A stretch of DNA of 64,000 nt from Nectonema munidae. Taxonomy: Eukaryota; Nematomorpha; Nectonematoida; Nectonematidae. This document shows, in pieces, positions 1-10,355 of this stretch (its first letter is position 1; every line of letters begins with the position of its first letter). The notes under the pieces were generated by a model. The model searched no databases. It was not told the origin of the DNA and saw only the letters and a program-made list of their open reading frames with translations. Both the position numbers and the translations under genes were made by a program. The stretch is taken from positions 155,522 to 219,521 of the forward strand of contig JAUIRK010000337.1 in assembly GCA_030549495.1 (NCBI GenBank), written 5' to 3'.

Positions 1-8
1 TGGCTCAC

Positions 9-3000
9 CTTCGCCACCAAGTGTATGCACGTACATCTATTAAAAATATTGAAAGTACATATATTTATTTTCATGTAAAATCAATAAGAGAAGATATGAG
101 GATGTGAAAAATAAAAAGGAAGACACAGTAGTTGACTAAATCACACATTAGAGCGTAAAGTGGCGGTAGGACAGCGAGAATAAGTGATGAATAATCTTGG
201 GAGTTTGAGCGCCACTAAAATATGCAAGACATAGAGGGAGGATGCAGGAAGAGAAATGTGAAGTTAAAAATGTAATCTCACCGACAGCACCGAAGAAGAA
301 CTCTCGAAGACGAAGAGAGAAACACGAGGAATGACGAATGGAAGCACTGCTGACTAAAACAAAAAACAACGTTTCTTTAATTTGTCGCAATGCAAATTTG
401 GGTTCACTAGATATCAGAAATCTTTTACTGAACAAGTGAAAATATTTTGCCTGCTCAACGTTTCCCATTTCAACCAAAGGACAATTCCACTATTTGGCCT
501 TTTAACCCGTTCCCTTGCTTGACGGACTCTTTTTTATTTACTCGGTTGACGGACTCTATGTAAATTTTACACCTATCAATTATTTGCAATTTTTTAATAT
601 TTTTAATCCAAAACTATGTAACTAGGAAAAAAAAGGCAAGAGAAAAGTAATATATGGCATTTTTGCTGAAGATTTAAATTTTATAGCAATAATTTTTTGA
701 TATAGTTTAACGCCATCTATCTTCAAATTAAATATAGCCCTATAGGAGAATATAACTTTTGAAAGATGTAATTTCATACTCATGTGAGGAAAGTTTTGGT
801 GCATTCCAATTTATTCATACATATCATGGATAATGGCGTGTGGCATGATAACATACTCTATCTACTATGAAATAAAATATAAAGCAATATGTGGTTTCTC
901 ATTTTACATCACAAGAGTTTTTTTGATGATGAGTTTTCCATTACGCAATTCCATTTTATTTATACATGCAACGATAACGGCACTGTGGGGAATGATAACT
1001 TGCGCATCGATATTTTTTGTCATCATAATCAATAACTATCTGTTGATTATTTGAGCAATATGTGGTTATCACTTTACATCAGAAGAGTTTTTTTGATGAT
1101 GAGTTTTCCATTACGCAATTCCATTTTATTTATACATGCAACGATAACGGCACTGTGGGGGAATGATAACTTGCGCATCGATATTTTTCATCATAATCAA
1201 TAACTATCTGTTGATTATTTGAGCAATATGTGGTTTACTTGATATCACTTTACATCAGAAGAGTTTTTTTGATGATGCGTTTCCCATTACGCAATTCCAT
1301 TTTATTTATACATGCAACGATCTTTCGTTTTCTACTGCGTTAAGATAACGGCACTGTGGGGAATGATAACTTGCACATCGATATAATTCGTTATTATAAT
1401 CAATATAAAGGAAAGAACTATTTATTGATTATTTGATCGGTCTTTGCATTTTATCTTTCGTTTTCTACTGCGTTTTTTTTTGAAAAATCTTATTGTTCGT
1501 TTCTCCATGTCTACTTCGGAAGAAAGTTTTGATTTCGCTTCAAACTCCTCAACTCTAACTACTGATAGTTCTTTACTCTCTTCAATGGATCTGCAGAATG
1601 AGATTGATGAGAATTTGGTAGCTCCAGATTCAACTCAATATTCTTGGATTCCTCCGTCTACACTAAGGGGTAGAGTTGAGCGCATAAACATAAGAAATTT
1701 TGCTCGCCATCCTCCTGGTCCTCAAGGGACTTGTAAAAATAATTCACATATTTTGGAGGTTTTCAAATCCTTTCTAACGTGTGAAGTTGTTCATCATATA
1801 TACAGCATGACTATGCGGAAGCTTGAAATAAATTATAAGTAAGTTTTAGATGCATACCTGTTCTTTTTTTATATTGATTTATTTTAGATCAAATGAACCA
1901 AAACATCCAAATTTGATTCATTGCTATCAAGCTTTCAAAATACACCACATTTTATCATATTTTTCTGTTTTGTTATATATTGGTCAGAATGGTGACCAGA
2001 AAATTAAAACCTCAGACTTGTTCTCTTCCTACGCTAGCCCATTTTTGAGAGCTGCACTTGGTCGTGACATGTTTTTCCTTATACATGTTTTTATAAGGTT
2101 TGATGAAAAAGAAAAGCGTGACATGAACGACAAAATTAGCGCTATCTGTTTCATCCACGATCACTTTGCTAGTATTTTTTCAAAGTTTTGGACTCCTCAT
2201 CATGCTGTTACAATTGATGAGCAATTGATAAAATTTTATCACATTTGTGATTCCAAGTTTTTCTACTACATGCGGCCTGAAATATACGTGTCTGGATTGG
2301 AAGATTCCTCTTATTTTTCAGGGGAAACAATAGTGAAAAGATTAGTCGACAACTGCAAAGTTCCTCAAGGATGTGGTTTATATACTGATAGATTCTTTAC
2401 CACACACGCGCTTGCTGTCTGGGCTTATTCAAAAAGTTTGTCTTTGTGTGGCACAATAATGTCAAACAAAAGATTTCTCCCAATAGTTTTTAGGCCAACA
2501 CATCTAAAAGAATTGAAGCTAAACGAATGTGAAAGTCGTATCATTTACTCTGATTACGTATCTATCTCTGCCTATATACCTAAGAGACATGCGCGTAGAA
2601 ATTTTAAAGTTGTTTATTTGCTATCTTCTCAGCATAAAAACGTTCAAGTAACTAACATTGCTTCAAAACCTGAAAGCATATTAGCCTATAATAAATATAA
2701 AGGGGGCGTAGATGTTGGAAATAAAATGTTAAAAGCTTATCGTGCATATAACCATCAAGAAAATGGACTCTTGCTGTTTTTGCAACTATTTAGATATTTG
2801 TGCTCTAAATAGTTGGGTGATCTTGAATTTCAATTCTCCACAGTCTTTTCCCAAAGGTAAAGACAGCGGCAGAAAATTTTTCATCAAAAAACTTGCTTTT
2901 GCCTTATCAGAAGAAAGCATGAAAGTTCGCTCGTCTATTTTGGAAATGCCTATAAACATAAAGAACCTTTTGGCTTTTTACGGTTTTCCTGCATCTCAAC

Positions 3001-6000
3001 CTGAATCAAGTGGACAAAGAAGTTTGAGCAAAAAACGAGCGTCTTGTCCGTTTTGCATTTCAAAAGCTAATAAAACGACAAGAAAATGTGAAAAGTGTCA
3101 AGTTTTTTTATGCAAAAAGCACTCTACTGTTTTATGCCCAAATTGCAAATGAAGTATTTTTATTTTAAAATTTAATAAAATGTTTTGCCACACTATCATA
3201 TTTCATTATTTTTCAATTTGTAAGAAAATGTAATAAATAAAAATAATAATATATATATATATGTGTGTGTTTCAAGTGTTATAAAAAAACTTAACGCCAT
3301 ATATATTTAATTTTTTTTGCAAAATTTAGTTTTTTTCATTTTTTTAATGTAAATTAAAGTTGAAAACCCTATTTTATTTTTTTAATACTTAAAAGAACAC
3401 TAATAAAAAATTTACATCTAGTTTTTATTATGGGTTACCATTGAGCTAATGGGTTAAAAAATCAATCAAAGTTTACCGGTGTAAAAAATGCATAGAGTCC
3501 GTCAAGCGAGGGTTACGACCATAATAATCAGACGATATCTAATGTAAAGCAGAAGATTTGTATTAAAGAGCTTTGATAAACGCAGACGATTTTATTTTTG
3601 TAAAGTCGACTATAGTCGACATGGGCGTTAACGGGTTATAAGCCGATAAAAGAATGTGGGTTTGGTCTTTAAGTTTTAAAGTGTTTTTAACTCCTTGAAT
3701 CATCTTTTGAAATTTTTCTATAAATAGATTATTAATTAGTTTAGGTTATTCTAGCTGATCATTTTAATGGTTTCATTTTGAAAATCCTCATTGACGAAAG
3801 GATTAGCATATCGTATGCGGCTAAGAGAAAGGCTGCTATAGGGGATGTGAGTACGGTTGGGGTTAGCTACTGGGTTTCGATAACTCAATGTATTCGCTTC
3901 GATCCGAAATAACGAAGTCTTTATTTCAATTGATAAGTTGGTATCCGCAAAGCTGCGCGAGGGAAAACTGCTCGAATTTGAAGCTTTTTTAAGAAAAATT
4001 TAGTGAAGATCTATCAATTTCTTTTTTGAAAGGAGGTCGCACTTGGGGAAACAAATTAAGAAGATACTTTTTACAGTATGGAGTCTTATAGTCTTTGACC
4101 TGATGTGGAGCCTGAGCCATTGACAACTCGGTTGCTCATAAAAAAAGATGAAGCCCAGCACTATACTTTTCAAATACTAAGCAAGGTGCTAACAAGTCTT
4201 TTAAACGAAAGCCTTTTTTTTTATCACAATTAACAATTGATTACTTTAATAAATACGAAAAGAAATTTTCTACATAGAGAATAAACTTATATAATAACGC
4301 TATACAAAATTCTCGCTAGAAGGTGACGGTAAACGCGTAGTAATTTAATTTAATTAATCACAAATTACGGGTAATTTTTTTACCAGTTGCGACCCCCCCC
4401 CCCTTCGCTAAAGTCAACAGTAACGATCAAATTGTAATATGAACATTTTACTGAAATAATATACTATTTTTTTACATTACACAAATGTACAGTGTACACC
4501 TTTCTCGTTTAATACATCATAAAATTTATTGGAAAATTTAATATTCCGAATTTAAAAGTTAAAATAGTATTATCTTTGACACAAAAATATTTTAACGATG
4601 ACCGCTAGGTATTTCTAGTGTTAAGGATAGTACAGGTGACAATGTTAACGATGAATTATGTCGGTAGATGGATTAGCGGTAGGAGCGTAGGCTCTCGGTC
4701 CAGATGGTCTGGGTTCGATTTCCGATTGTCACTATCCTTAGCATTTGTCCAGGTATGGAAGATTATTTTTCCGTTGGGTGAAATACCGACAACCAAAAAA
4801 ATTACCTCATTTGTTAGTTGAGAAAGTAGATTGATGGAGATGAGGCAGCGGAAAAGAAAGGCGCACAAAATAATGCAGAAAGTTCTTGAAAAGCTTTTAT
4901 CTCTGCTCCAAGGGAGGGAGCCATTTGATAAGGAAAACAGAGAAGCTCTCGCGATGTTGAAAAGAGAGGAGTACGAAGAGAGATCTTGAAGGATTTCATT
5001 GCTTTCATTTGAGAGTAGTGTGTTTGAAGCTTTTTCGTCAATAGTACACAACGGTGCGTTATTTTCTTCTTGATTCAAATTCTCTTGTTCATGATGAGTT
5101 TTGTTGTCTTCGATATCAGTTAGAGCAAACTCTACAAAAATTATGCCAGAATTAATCAAAAAATTTCACCTTTCTAAATTAAGAGCGCAAAAATTTAAAA
5201 ATCTTGGAGGGCACAGTATGTGCTAAAAATATTTGTGGATATAAGCACCCATAAAAAAACTTTCAGTTAATACACACACCCATACAAATATTCCGAGTTC
5301 AACTGTACATATACATATGAAACAATAAACAAAACTAGGCTATTTATAATAGAAACTGTGTTAGCAAAGTTGTCTCGAACGCTGACCAATCCATTTTACT
5401 ATGAAATGGTAAAATGCAGAATTGATAACTTTTTTCACTATGCAGTATAAAATGTTTTGTCAACAGCTATGCTTTGAGGGCACAGGATTGAGAACCCGTT
5501 ATTAAAGTTTTTAACATATAAACGTTTCCAAATCCTAATTTAGACAGTTAGTTAGTTAAATGGGTGGTTGTTCTTTGGATAAACTTTTTTATTCTCTTAG
5601 TTGTAGGTATCGGATACAAGTGAAGAATATTCTTCAATAAATGAACAGGTAATAGGGATGAAGAGCATCACAAGGCCATCTACCAACATATTTTATTCCA
5701 CTGGGCCAGCGTTCTCCAAATTGCGGCCCATGGGCCACATGCGGCTCTCGGTATTCTCAAAAGCGGTCTGCGCTCTCCTTTGAAACGTTGTTTATTGTTG
5801 CACTTTTTGAATTAGAGTAATTCAAAGCAAGACAATATTATAAACTACTGCCATGCATGAACTACACTTTATATTAGCTATCCAATATGTTCATGTTTTA
5901 TACGAAAATATATATTTTACAATCCTCATTTTTAATGATAACTGATTAGTTTTATAATAAATAATCAAATGAGGCCCTAAGCCCAATTTTTCCTTTGTCC

Positions 6001-8184
6001 GCATTTAATCGTGTTGGGAATAGGCGTGGTTAATCAAAAATCAAGAAAACGTTCACCTCCTTCCCCTTCTTCTTTAATCATGTGCGAAATCCCATTAGGT
6101 GACTCAAGAGATAAGAATCCTCTGTATAAAAATTCAAAAGAGACGATTAATTTTCAAAAAGCAATGCAAGAAAGGATTAATGGTAGTTACTCCCTCATGT
6201 ATGCTGAGGAGGCAATTTTATTCGAGCCTTTACGGAGCAAATTTTTTAGGGCTAATCGTGTGCTTTCTATTTCAATGAAATTTTATATATTTAACACAGA
6301 CGATTTTCTTTTCTTGGGAAACGGGTCTCACACTGGTCCTTAAAGGATTAAGTCATGGTTCATAAAAAACGTGAAATGAAAACAAAAGCTTGTGGCACAC
6401 AAATCCTGGTAGCAAGGACCTATTCTACCTTTCTCAAATCTCTCGTGCATAAAAAGAAGAAGAGTCATAGGTGAAGTAGGCATGGCGGACAGAGTGAATT
6501 TTCCAAATCAAATTTGGGCTGCAATTATGGCTATTGTGAGAGTAAGGAGCAGTAGTTGAAGGCAATGCGTCAACCTTGAGGATAAAGTGGTACATAATGG
6601 AGCAGTTCAAGAGTATCCGAATCAACTTAAACAGCTTCTTGCTATGTTTCTAGTACATGTTTTCTAGAAGGTGTAAAAGTGTTTAAACTGGATTCGAGTT
6701 GAACAAACAATTTATTTAACCGGTCAACGACCTGAGTCAACAATTGTCGACTTTACAAAAATGTGAATCGTTTGCGTTTATAAATGTTTTTTAATACAAA
6801 TCGTCTGTTTTACATAAGATATCTGATTAATTTGGCCGTTAACCGATTAATCCTTCCAGACCTAATGGGACACCATTGTCCTATTAGATAAAAAAAAAAC
6901 GTCTGATTTATGAAACTCAGATAAGCAAACGATTAGTATTAAAAAAATATGGTCCTTAATGGGTAAACATAATCTTTAGCCTGTTAACGACCAAATTAAT
7001 CAGCCGATATCTAATCTAAAGCAGAAGATTTGTATTAAAAATCATTTATAATCGTAGACGATTTACATTTTTGTAAAGTCGACTCAGATCATTAACCGAT
7101 TAATAGTGCGGAAAAAAACGATACAAATTATAATAAACAAAAAAGCACAATTTGAAGCAAATTTATTTTTAACTGACACGAATTTTGATTCCGCCAATTT
7201 TTTATATTTAAAAAAATTATCCTTCAGCACTTTACGTATACAAACTATAATACATTAGGAGTGATGAAAGGATTTTAAAAATTAAAGAAATCCTCATCAT
7301 TCTTCTCGTGTCCTTAGAGTGCAAATCGTATGCATCTCTCAACTTATCAGCAAATTACGAAAACAATTTTGAGATCTAGTATCCTATTGTATCTTGCCTA
7401 CTATACTTATATGGTTTTAGCAACTCAATTACAAATTTCAACTAAAAAATTTAAAATCGTGCCAGAATATTGAATTTTAGTTTTTGTTACTTTTGCAAAA
7501 AAGTACGTCTACCATTACATCGGGCGAGAGAATTCGGAGCTACGACTCCTAATCTTACTCCACCCTGATAATTTGAGACTGCAATCTTAATTTTTTATTT
7601 TAATTTTCTCTTTCCCTTCGTAGCATTAAACCCTTGCAATATTTTCATCTTTGAAGTGATTTTAGCAATTATTTTTTAAATAAGTTAAATTAAATTCATT
7701 AAAAAATTCGCCCCCAAAAATTACAACCTTTTGAGCGCCTGTTAAGAAGGTGTGAAAAGAGTTTCAGAAACTCTATTTCAGAGAAGAGACAAAATTAAAA
7801 CTTCTTCTCTAAACATGTTTTGCTTGTACCGAGTAATACGTGTTTAACGATTTTATCAAGTGAGTTGTGTAATATTGATATTGCATGTGCAAAAAGTGCA
7901 TCCCCTTCTCAAACCATTTTACGTTTTTCAATGAAAAAATATTTTACAAGTAGGAGCCGTTTCCTTGAAAAATGGCGTCTAAGAGGGCATTTCTTTGAAG
8001 AAATGTTTTCTATGGGGGCGTTGAGTAGGAAAAGTTTAAAAAAAATAGTATCCAATATTGATTATTTCATCTTTAAAATATTTTTGAATTTAATTAAAAT
8101 GCTACCCTTCAAGCCCAAAACCATGTTCATGCGAAGCTTGGAATTGCTTAAAATCTTCTGTCGTCTAAGTTCTGCTTCAGACAT
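9..8184 (-). CDS. CAMLG: CAML (CAMLG)-like tail-anchored protein insertion receptor, partial
   Basis: Exon 1 (8184-8106) starts at an ATG and encodes 26 residues beginning MSEAELRRQKILSNSKLRMN, close to the N-terminal basic motif of CAML ([21 protein letters not shown] in human). In CAML and yeast Get2 this motif recruits TRC40/Get3 to the ER. Exon 2 (5131-4806) joins in phase (G|AG) and encodes 109 residues: an acidic, Asn/Glu-rich linker, then a membrane segment near SRTFCIILCAFLFRCLIS, where CAML has its first transmembrane helix. It ends at a GAG|GTAAT donor. Two tentative further exons follow: 353-282 (72 nt, strong acceptor and GTGAG donor, phase 0, reading SAVLPFVIPRVSLFVF, which resembles the CAML stretch APFLTLQLAYMGLY) and 36-9 (28 nt). 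The gene continues past the left edge. Intron 1 is 3.0 kb; intron 2 is 4.5 kb and contains piggyBac-1. The linker is shorter than in vertebrates. Exons 1-2 are fairly secure, exons 3-4 weak. Confidence 0.6.
800..1440 (+). repeat. tandem array (about 170-176 bp unit) upstream of the piggyBac-1 transposase
   Basis: Units beginning GAGTTTTTTTGATGATG start at 915, 1085 and 1261 (periods 170 and 176), and a degenerate unit precedes them from about 800. Each unit holds GATAACGGCACTGTGGGG and TGTTGATTATTTGAG. The third unit contains an extra block at about 1321-1345 that repeats a stretch found again at about 1455-1475. The array fills the space between the left terminal repeat and the transposase start, so it may be part of the element's promoter or transposase-binding region. 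Confidence 0.85.
1507..3152 (+). pseudogene. piggyBac transposase with C-terminal cysteine-rich domain
   Basis: The start MSTSEESFDF at 1507 opens a 110-codon acidic N-terminal part. It ends at a GTAAGT donor (1839), and a 49-bp intron (1839-1887) joins in phase to SNEPKHPNLIHCYQ. The three catalytic Asp motifs are visible: VTIDEQLIKF (about 2211), LYTDRFFTT (about 2381) and GGVDVGNKM (about 2706). The C-terminal zinc-binding cysteine-rich domain is CPFCISKANKTTRKCEKC to CPNCK (about 3046-3150). Around 2760-2815 the frame changes: the NYLDICALNSWVI stretch, which follows the third Asp in piggyBac proteins, lies in another frame, so one or two frameshifts separate core and C-terminus. Otherwise it is nearly full length, suggesting a fairly recent copy. 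Confidence 0.9.
3513..3640 (+). repeat. TTAA MITE, family T1
   Basis: This block matches the intact T1 copy at 29549-29677: GACCATAATAATCAGACG, then a GTAAAGCAGAAGATTTGT stretch, ending CGTTAACGGGTTATAA. Its left terminus is fused to the piggyBac-1 right end (GAGGGTTACGACC). T1 termini (CCCGTTAACGACCA) begin like the piggyBac-1 terminus (CCCGTT), so the MITE may have been mobilised by this type of transposase. Confidence 0.75.
3816..3960 (+). repeat. SINE family S1, decayed partial copy
   Basis: The stretch GGGTTTCGATAACTCAA (about 3871) and a B-box-like CGCTTCGATCCG match the head of the S1 copy at 39038. The 3' body is not recognisable here. Confidence 0.55.
4570..4624 (-). repeat. solo end of a piggyBac-2-type element
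   Basis: The reverse strand reads TTAACACTAGAAATACC followed by a GCGGTCAT block. This resembles the left end of piggyBac-2 at 42188 (TTAACACTAGAATGACATTG, then GCGGTCA). No partner end was found nearby. Confidence 0.5.
4640..4800 (+). repeat. tRNA-derived SINE, family S3
   Basis: An A-box-like TTAGCGGTAGGAGC and a B-box GGTTCGATTTCC lie about 40 bp apart in tRNA-like order (about 4672-4722), followed by a non-tRNA body. It ends directly beside the donor site of exon 2 of the CAML-like gene. Open frame running left of 4806 on the minus strand is this SINE, not exon. Confidence 0.6.
5132..6010. other. intron 1 DNA with a degraded hAT MITE end
   Basis: No coding signal was seen on the plus strand. 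At about 5709-5770, CAGCGTTCTCCAAATTGCGG followed by GGGCCACATGCGGCTC resembles the left end of common hAT MITEs. No partner end was fixed. A related motif (GAGCCACATGCGGCTC) recurs at about 8874-8890, near a CAGTAGTTGGC-like end on the reverse strand. Confidence 0.4.
6011..6343 (+). CDS. hypothetical open frame inside CAML intron 1
   Basis: A 110-codon open frame on the strand opposite the CAML-like gene. Its middle part (KRSPPSPSSLIMCEIPLGD through KETINFQKAMQERINGSYSL to FEPLRSKFFR) has protein-like composition with no low-complexity bias, unlike most chance frames here. A possible acceptor (GGGAATAG|G) lies at about 6025 and a possible donor (AATC|GTGTGC) at about 6258. I do not recognise the sequence and no neighbouring exon could be joined with confidence. 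It could be an exon of a nested gene, a fragment of a transposon protein, or chance. Confidence 0.25.
   Translation: MLGIGVVNQKSRKRSPPSPSSLIMCEIPLGDSRDKNPLYKNSKETINFQKAMQERINGSYSLMYAEEAILFEPLRSKFFRANRVLSISMKFYIFNTDDFLFLGNGSHTGP
6718..6853 (-). repeat. TTAA MITE T1, reverse copy
   Basis: Starts TTAACCGGTCAACGACC, contains GTCGACTTTACAAAAATG, and ends GGCCGTTAACCGATTAA: the T1 family in reverse orientation, with decayed but recognisable terminal repeats and TTAA-like flanks. Confidence 0.7.
6975..7115 (+). repeat. TTAA MITE T1, second copy
   Basis: Contains TGTTAACGACCAAATTAATC, the internal AAAGCAGAAGATTTGTATTA and GTAAAGTCGACTC, ending near CATTAACCGATTAA. With the reverse copy 120 bp upstream it forms a head-to-head pair of the same family. 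Confidence 0.7.
7116..8105. other. intron 1 DNA, no gene seen
   Basis: AT-rich intron sequence of the CAML-like gene. The open frame on the plus strand over exon 1 (about 7820-8194) is antisense to the exon and is taken as a shadow. Confidence 0.4.
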
Positions 8185-8399
8185 GAATGAATAATTGACT
8201 TTTTTCAATACAGGTTCACCTTTCAAAGAAAACAAAAACAAATGAATCAATAGAATTCTAATTTTTTACTGAAATAAAATATCCTAGCTTAGAGCAGTGT
8301 TTTCTAAATGAAAATATCCAGAAGCGTTTTCCCAAGTTTCAATCGAATAGCGATTCACCAGTATTTTTTAAAATAAATCTAAATTTTGTCTGAAAATGC

Positions 8400-9870
8400 C
8401 TCATAAAGCTTCAGGATTGGGGAGTGGTTAGAGTCAGAGATTTTAAAGAGAAAAGAGTCAGAGTAGGAATCAGAGTCGGTTATAGGTTTGGAAGAGCCCT
8501 TTCAAGGGATTTATAAATAAATATTTTTATTATAAATTCATTTCAAATTAAAAAAATTAATTTTACTAATAAATTTAACTCAAAATAAAAATTTTCATTG
8601 CGAAAAATTATAAGAGGATGAAAAGAAAGATAAATTATTTTTAATGTCTTATAAAAAGCCACGAGTTAATGAAAATTCTAAGTTAAATTTTTTTTTTATT
8701 TAACCTGATATTTTAATAGAAAAAAATAATAGGTAAATTTTCCTCTTTTAAATTCTTAGATGAATGAAGCTAGTTAAAAAGCCTTTCCAACTGATTAATA
8801 CGGTTTGTGCACACACTCACAAAATAGTTTAGAGATCAACTAGCAAATCATAAGAGCCACACCAGATTGAACAAAGAGCCACATGCGGCTCCGAAATCCG
8901 CTTTTGCCAACTACTGCTATATACTCATTTTTTCATAAAAACATTTGGACTGAAAGTCGGAAAAATATTTTTTTAATTCAATTAGCAAATTTTAGAATAA
9001 ATCTCTTTACTTTCAAATGCTCTAGAAGTAATAAATTTAAGTTCTGCAAAAGTTATAAATTTAATAAGAAATACAGGAATAAATGCAATAGAAATTATAA
9101 GATAAATCAGAAAATCCTTTAATCGGCGTTACTTTGTTAAATACCGATTAATCGGCAAAGACCGCCGATTACCGATTATTTACGCATTTTTTGGTACATC
9201 TCAATAGGAAGACATTGATATCGATAAAAATAATGTAAAAATAGGAATAAACTTTTTGCATACAATTTGGCTTATATTGCAATAAAGCGAGGCATTAAAA
9301 TATTCACAAAAATAATCAAACTTCAAAATGTATATTTTAACATATAAATTTGTAGCTGTCATTTATTATTTTTGCTCACACAAATGGCAAAATAATATAT
9401 AGTTTATGGTATTAGAGTACGCATTGCAAACTTTGCCACACAACAGAAACAGCGAGAACTTTTTATGCTTGAAATAAGTTTAAATTATGGAGAATAAAAC
9501 AAATTTCTTGTCTGTAATACTAGAGCAATTCATAGATAATGAATATACAATTCATTGAGGCCTTAGAAGAATGGAGATACCAGAAATAAGAAACCAACTA
9601 GGCAAATAGATCTAGCGTTCAGGTTAAATTTGTTAAAATATTTGCTGATAATCCACATTGATTGTTAACAATCACTTAGGAAACACATTTCGTCAGTCAA
9701 TTTACACAAAACCCTATTTTTTCAATTGTTATATATATTTATATAATATAAATATATTAAGGTTGTCGATAAATATTCAGTAACTTTGTTATTAGAAGGT
9801 TTAATGTGTTTCCTCATCCATATTGCTTTTATAAAAAGTTTCAATCCAAAAAGGTAATACGATTCAAGCA
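8400..9870. other. intergenic DNA with simple and palindromic repeats
   Basis: About 8440-8500 has a GAGTCAGAG-type repeat run. About 9118-9180 has a cluster of ACCGATTAATCGGC and CCGATTACCGATTA motifs, partly palindromic. No coding signal otherwise. Confidence 0.4.
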
Positions 9871-9930
9871 GGGGCGCACATCCTCAAAATTATTGGGGGC
9901 GAATTTTTTTGCAATTTTCAAAATTACTGG
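9868..9930 (+). repeat. hAT-type left end, GGGGCGCACATCC family
   Basis: CAGGGGCGCACATCCTCAAA followed by ATTATTGGG. The same sequence with two changes recurs at about 41612, and a more diverged GGCGCACAACCTTAAAATT at about 28557. A terminal CAGGGGCG is typical of hAT elements. The right end was not located. Confidence 0.5.
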
Positions 9931-10355
9931 TCTGGAAATCCCACGGGAGACCAAATATTCAAGCAATCCTTTAAAATAGAGTGTATTCAGCGCATACGTA
10001 AATTTATAAGTTTGTATGATTAATTTGTAGTTACTAAATAAATTAAAATTTAGATAAATGTTTGGGTAGTGCTTGCACTAAATTTAGTAACCATTACAGA
10101 AACTTTAGCCTATCGTAAAAATTTTCGGTCAAATCTCACTTTTTACAATATTAACTTAGCAAATAAAAATAATCATGGAATTTATTTTATTTTTGTATTA
10201 TATTAAATAGGATGCATATATTCGTTACTACTAATTGGAGAAATTCCTCCAAACTTTATATTCCTAAGATACATAAATGTTAGGGCAAAGGTTTCACTTT
10301 TAAAAATGAGACGAAAGAGGGCTATTTAGTAAAAACAAGTTGACACAACAAACTG

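Larger units (their letters stand above)
506..3512 (+). mobile_element. piggyBac-1 DNA transposon
   Basis: The left end is TTAA (502-505) followed by CCCGTTCCCTTGCTTGACGG. The right end reads, on the other strand, CCCTCGCTTGACGGACTCT, flanked by TTA(C), so one target copy is decayed. TTAA targets and CCC...GGG ends are hallmarks of piggyBac. The left end carries the TTGACGGACTCT segment twice (about 518-529 and 545-556); the right end has it once, so the left terminal repeat has an internal duplication. The element is about 3.0 kb and sits in intron 2 of the CAML-like gene, in opposite orientation. A TTAA MITE abuts the right end. Confidence 0.85.

Noticed and set aside
4656-4805. Continuation of CAML exon 2 to the left as a longer open frame
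   Set aside because: It runs past a good GT donor into SINE sequence; the exon is taken to end at 4806.
6484-6560. Plus-strand MADRVNFPNQIWAAIMAIVR followed by GTAAGG, a possible first exon
   Set aside because: Good start context and donor, but no following exon in phase and no homology; the antisense frame is also open.
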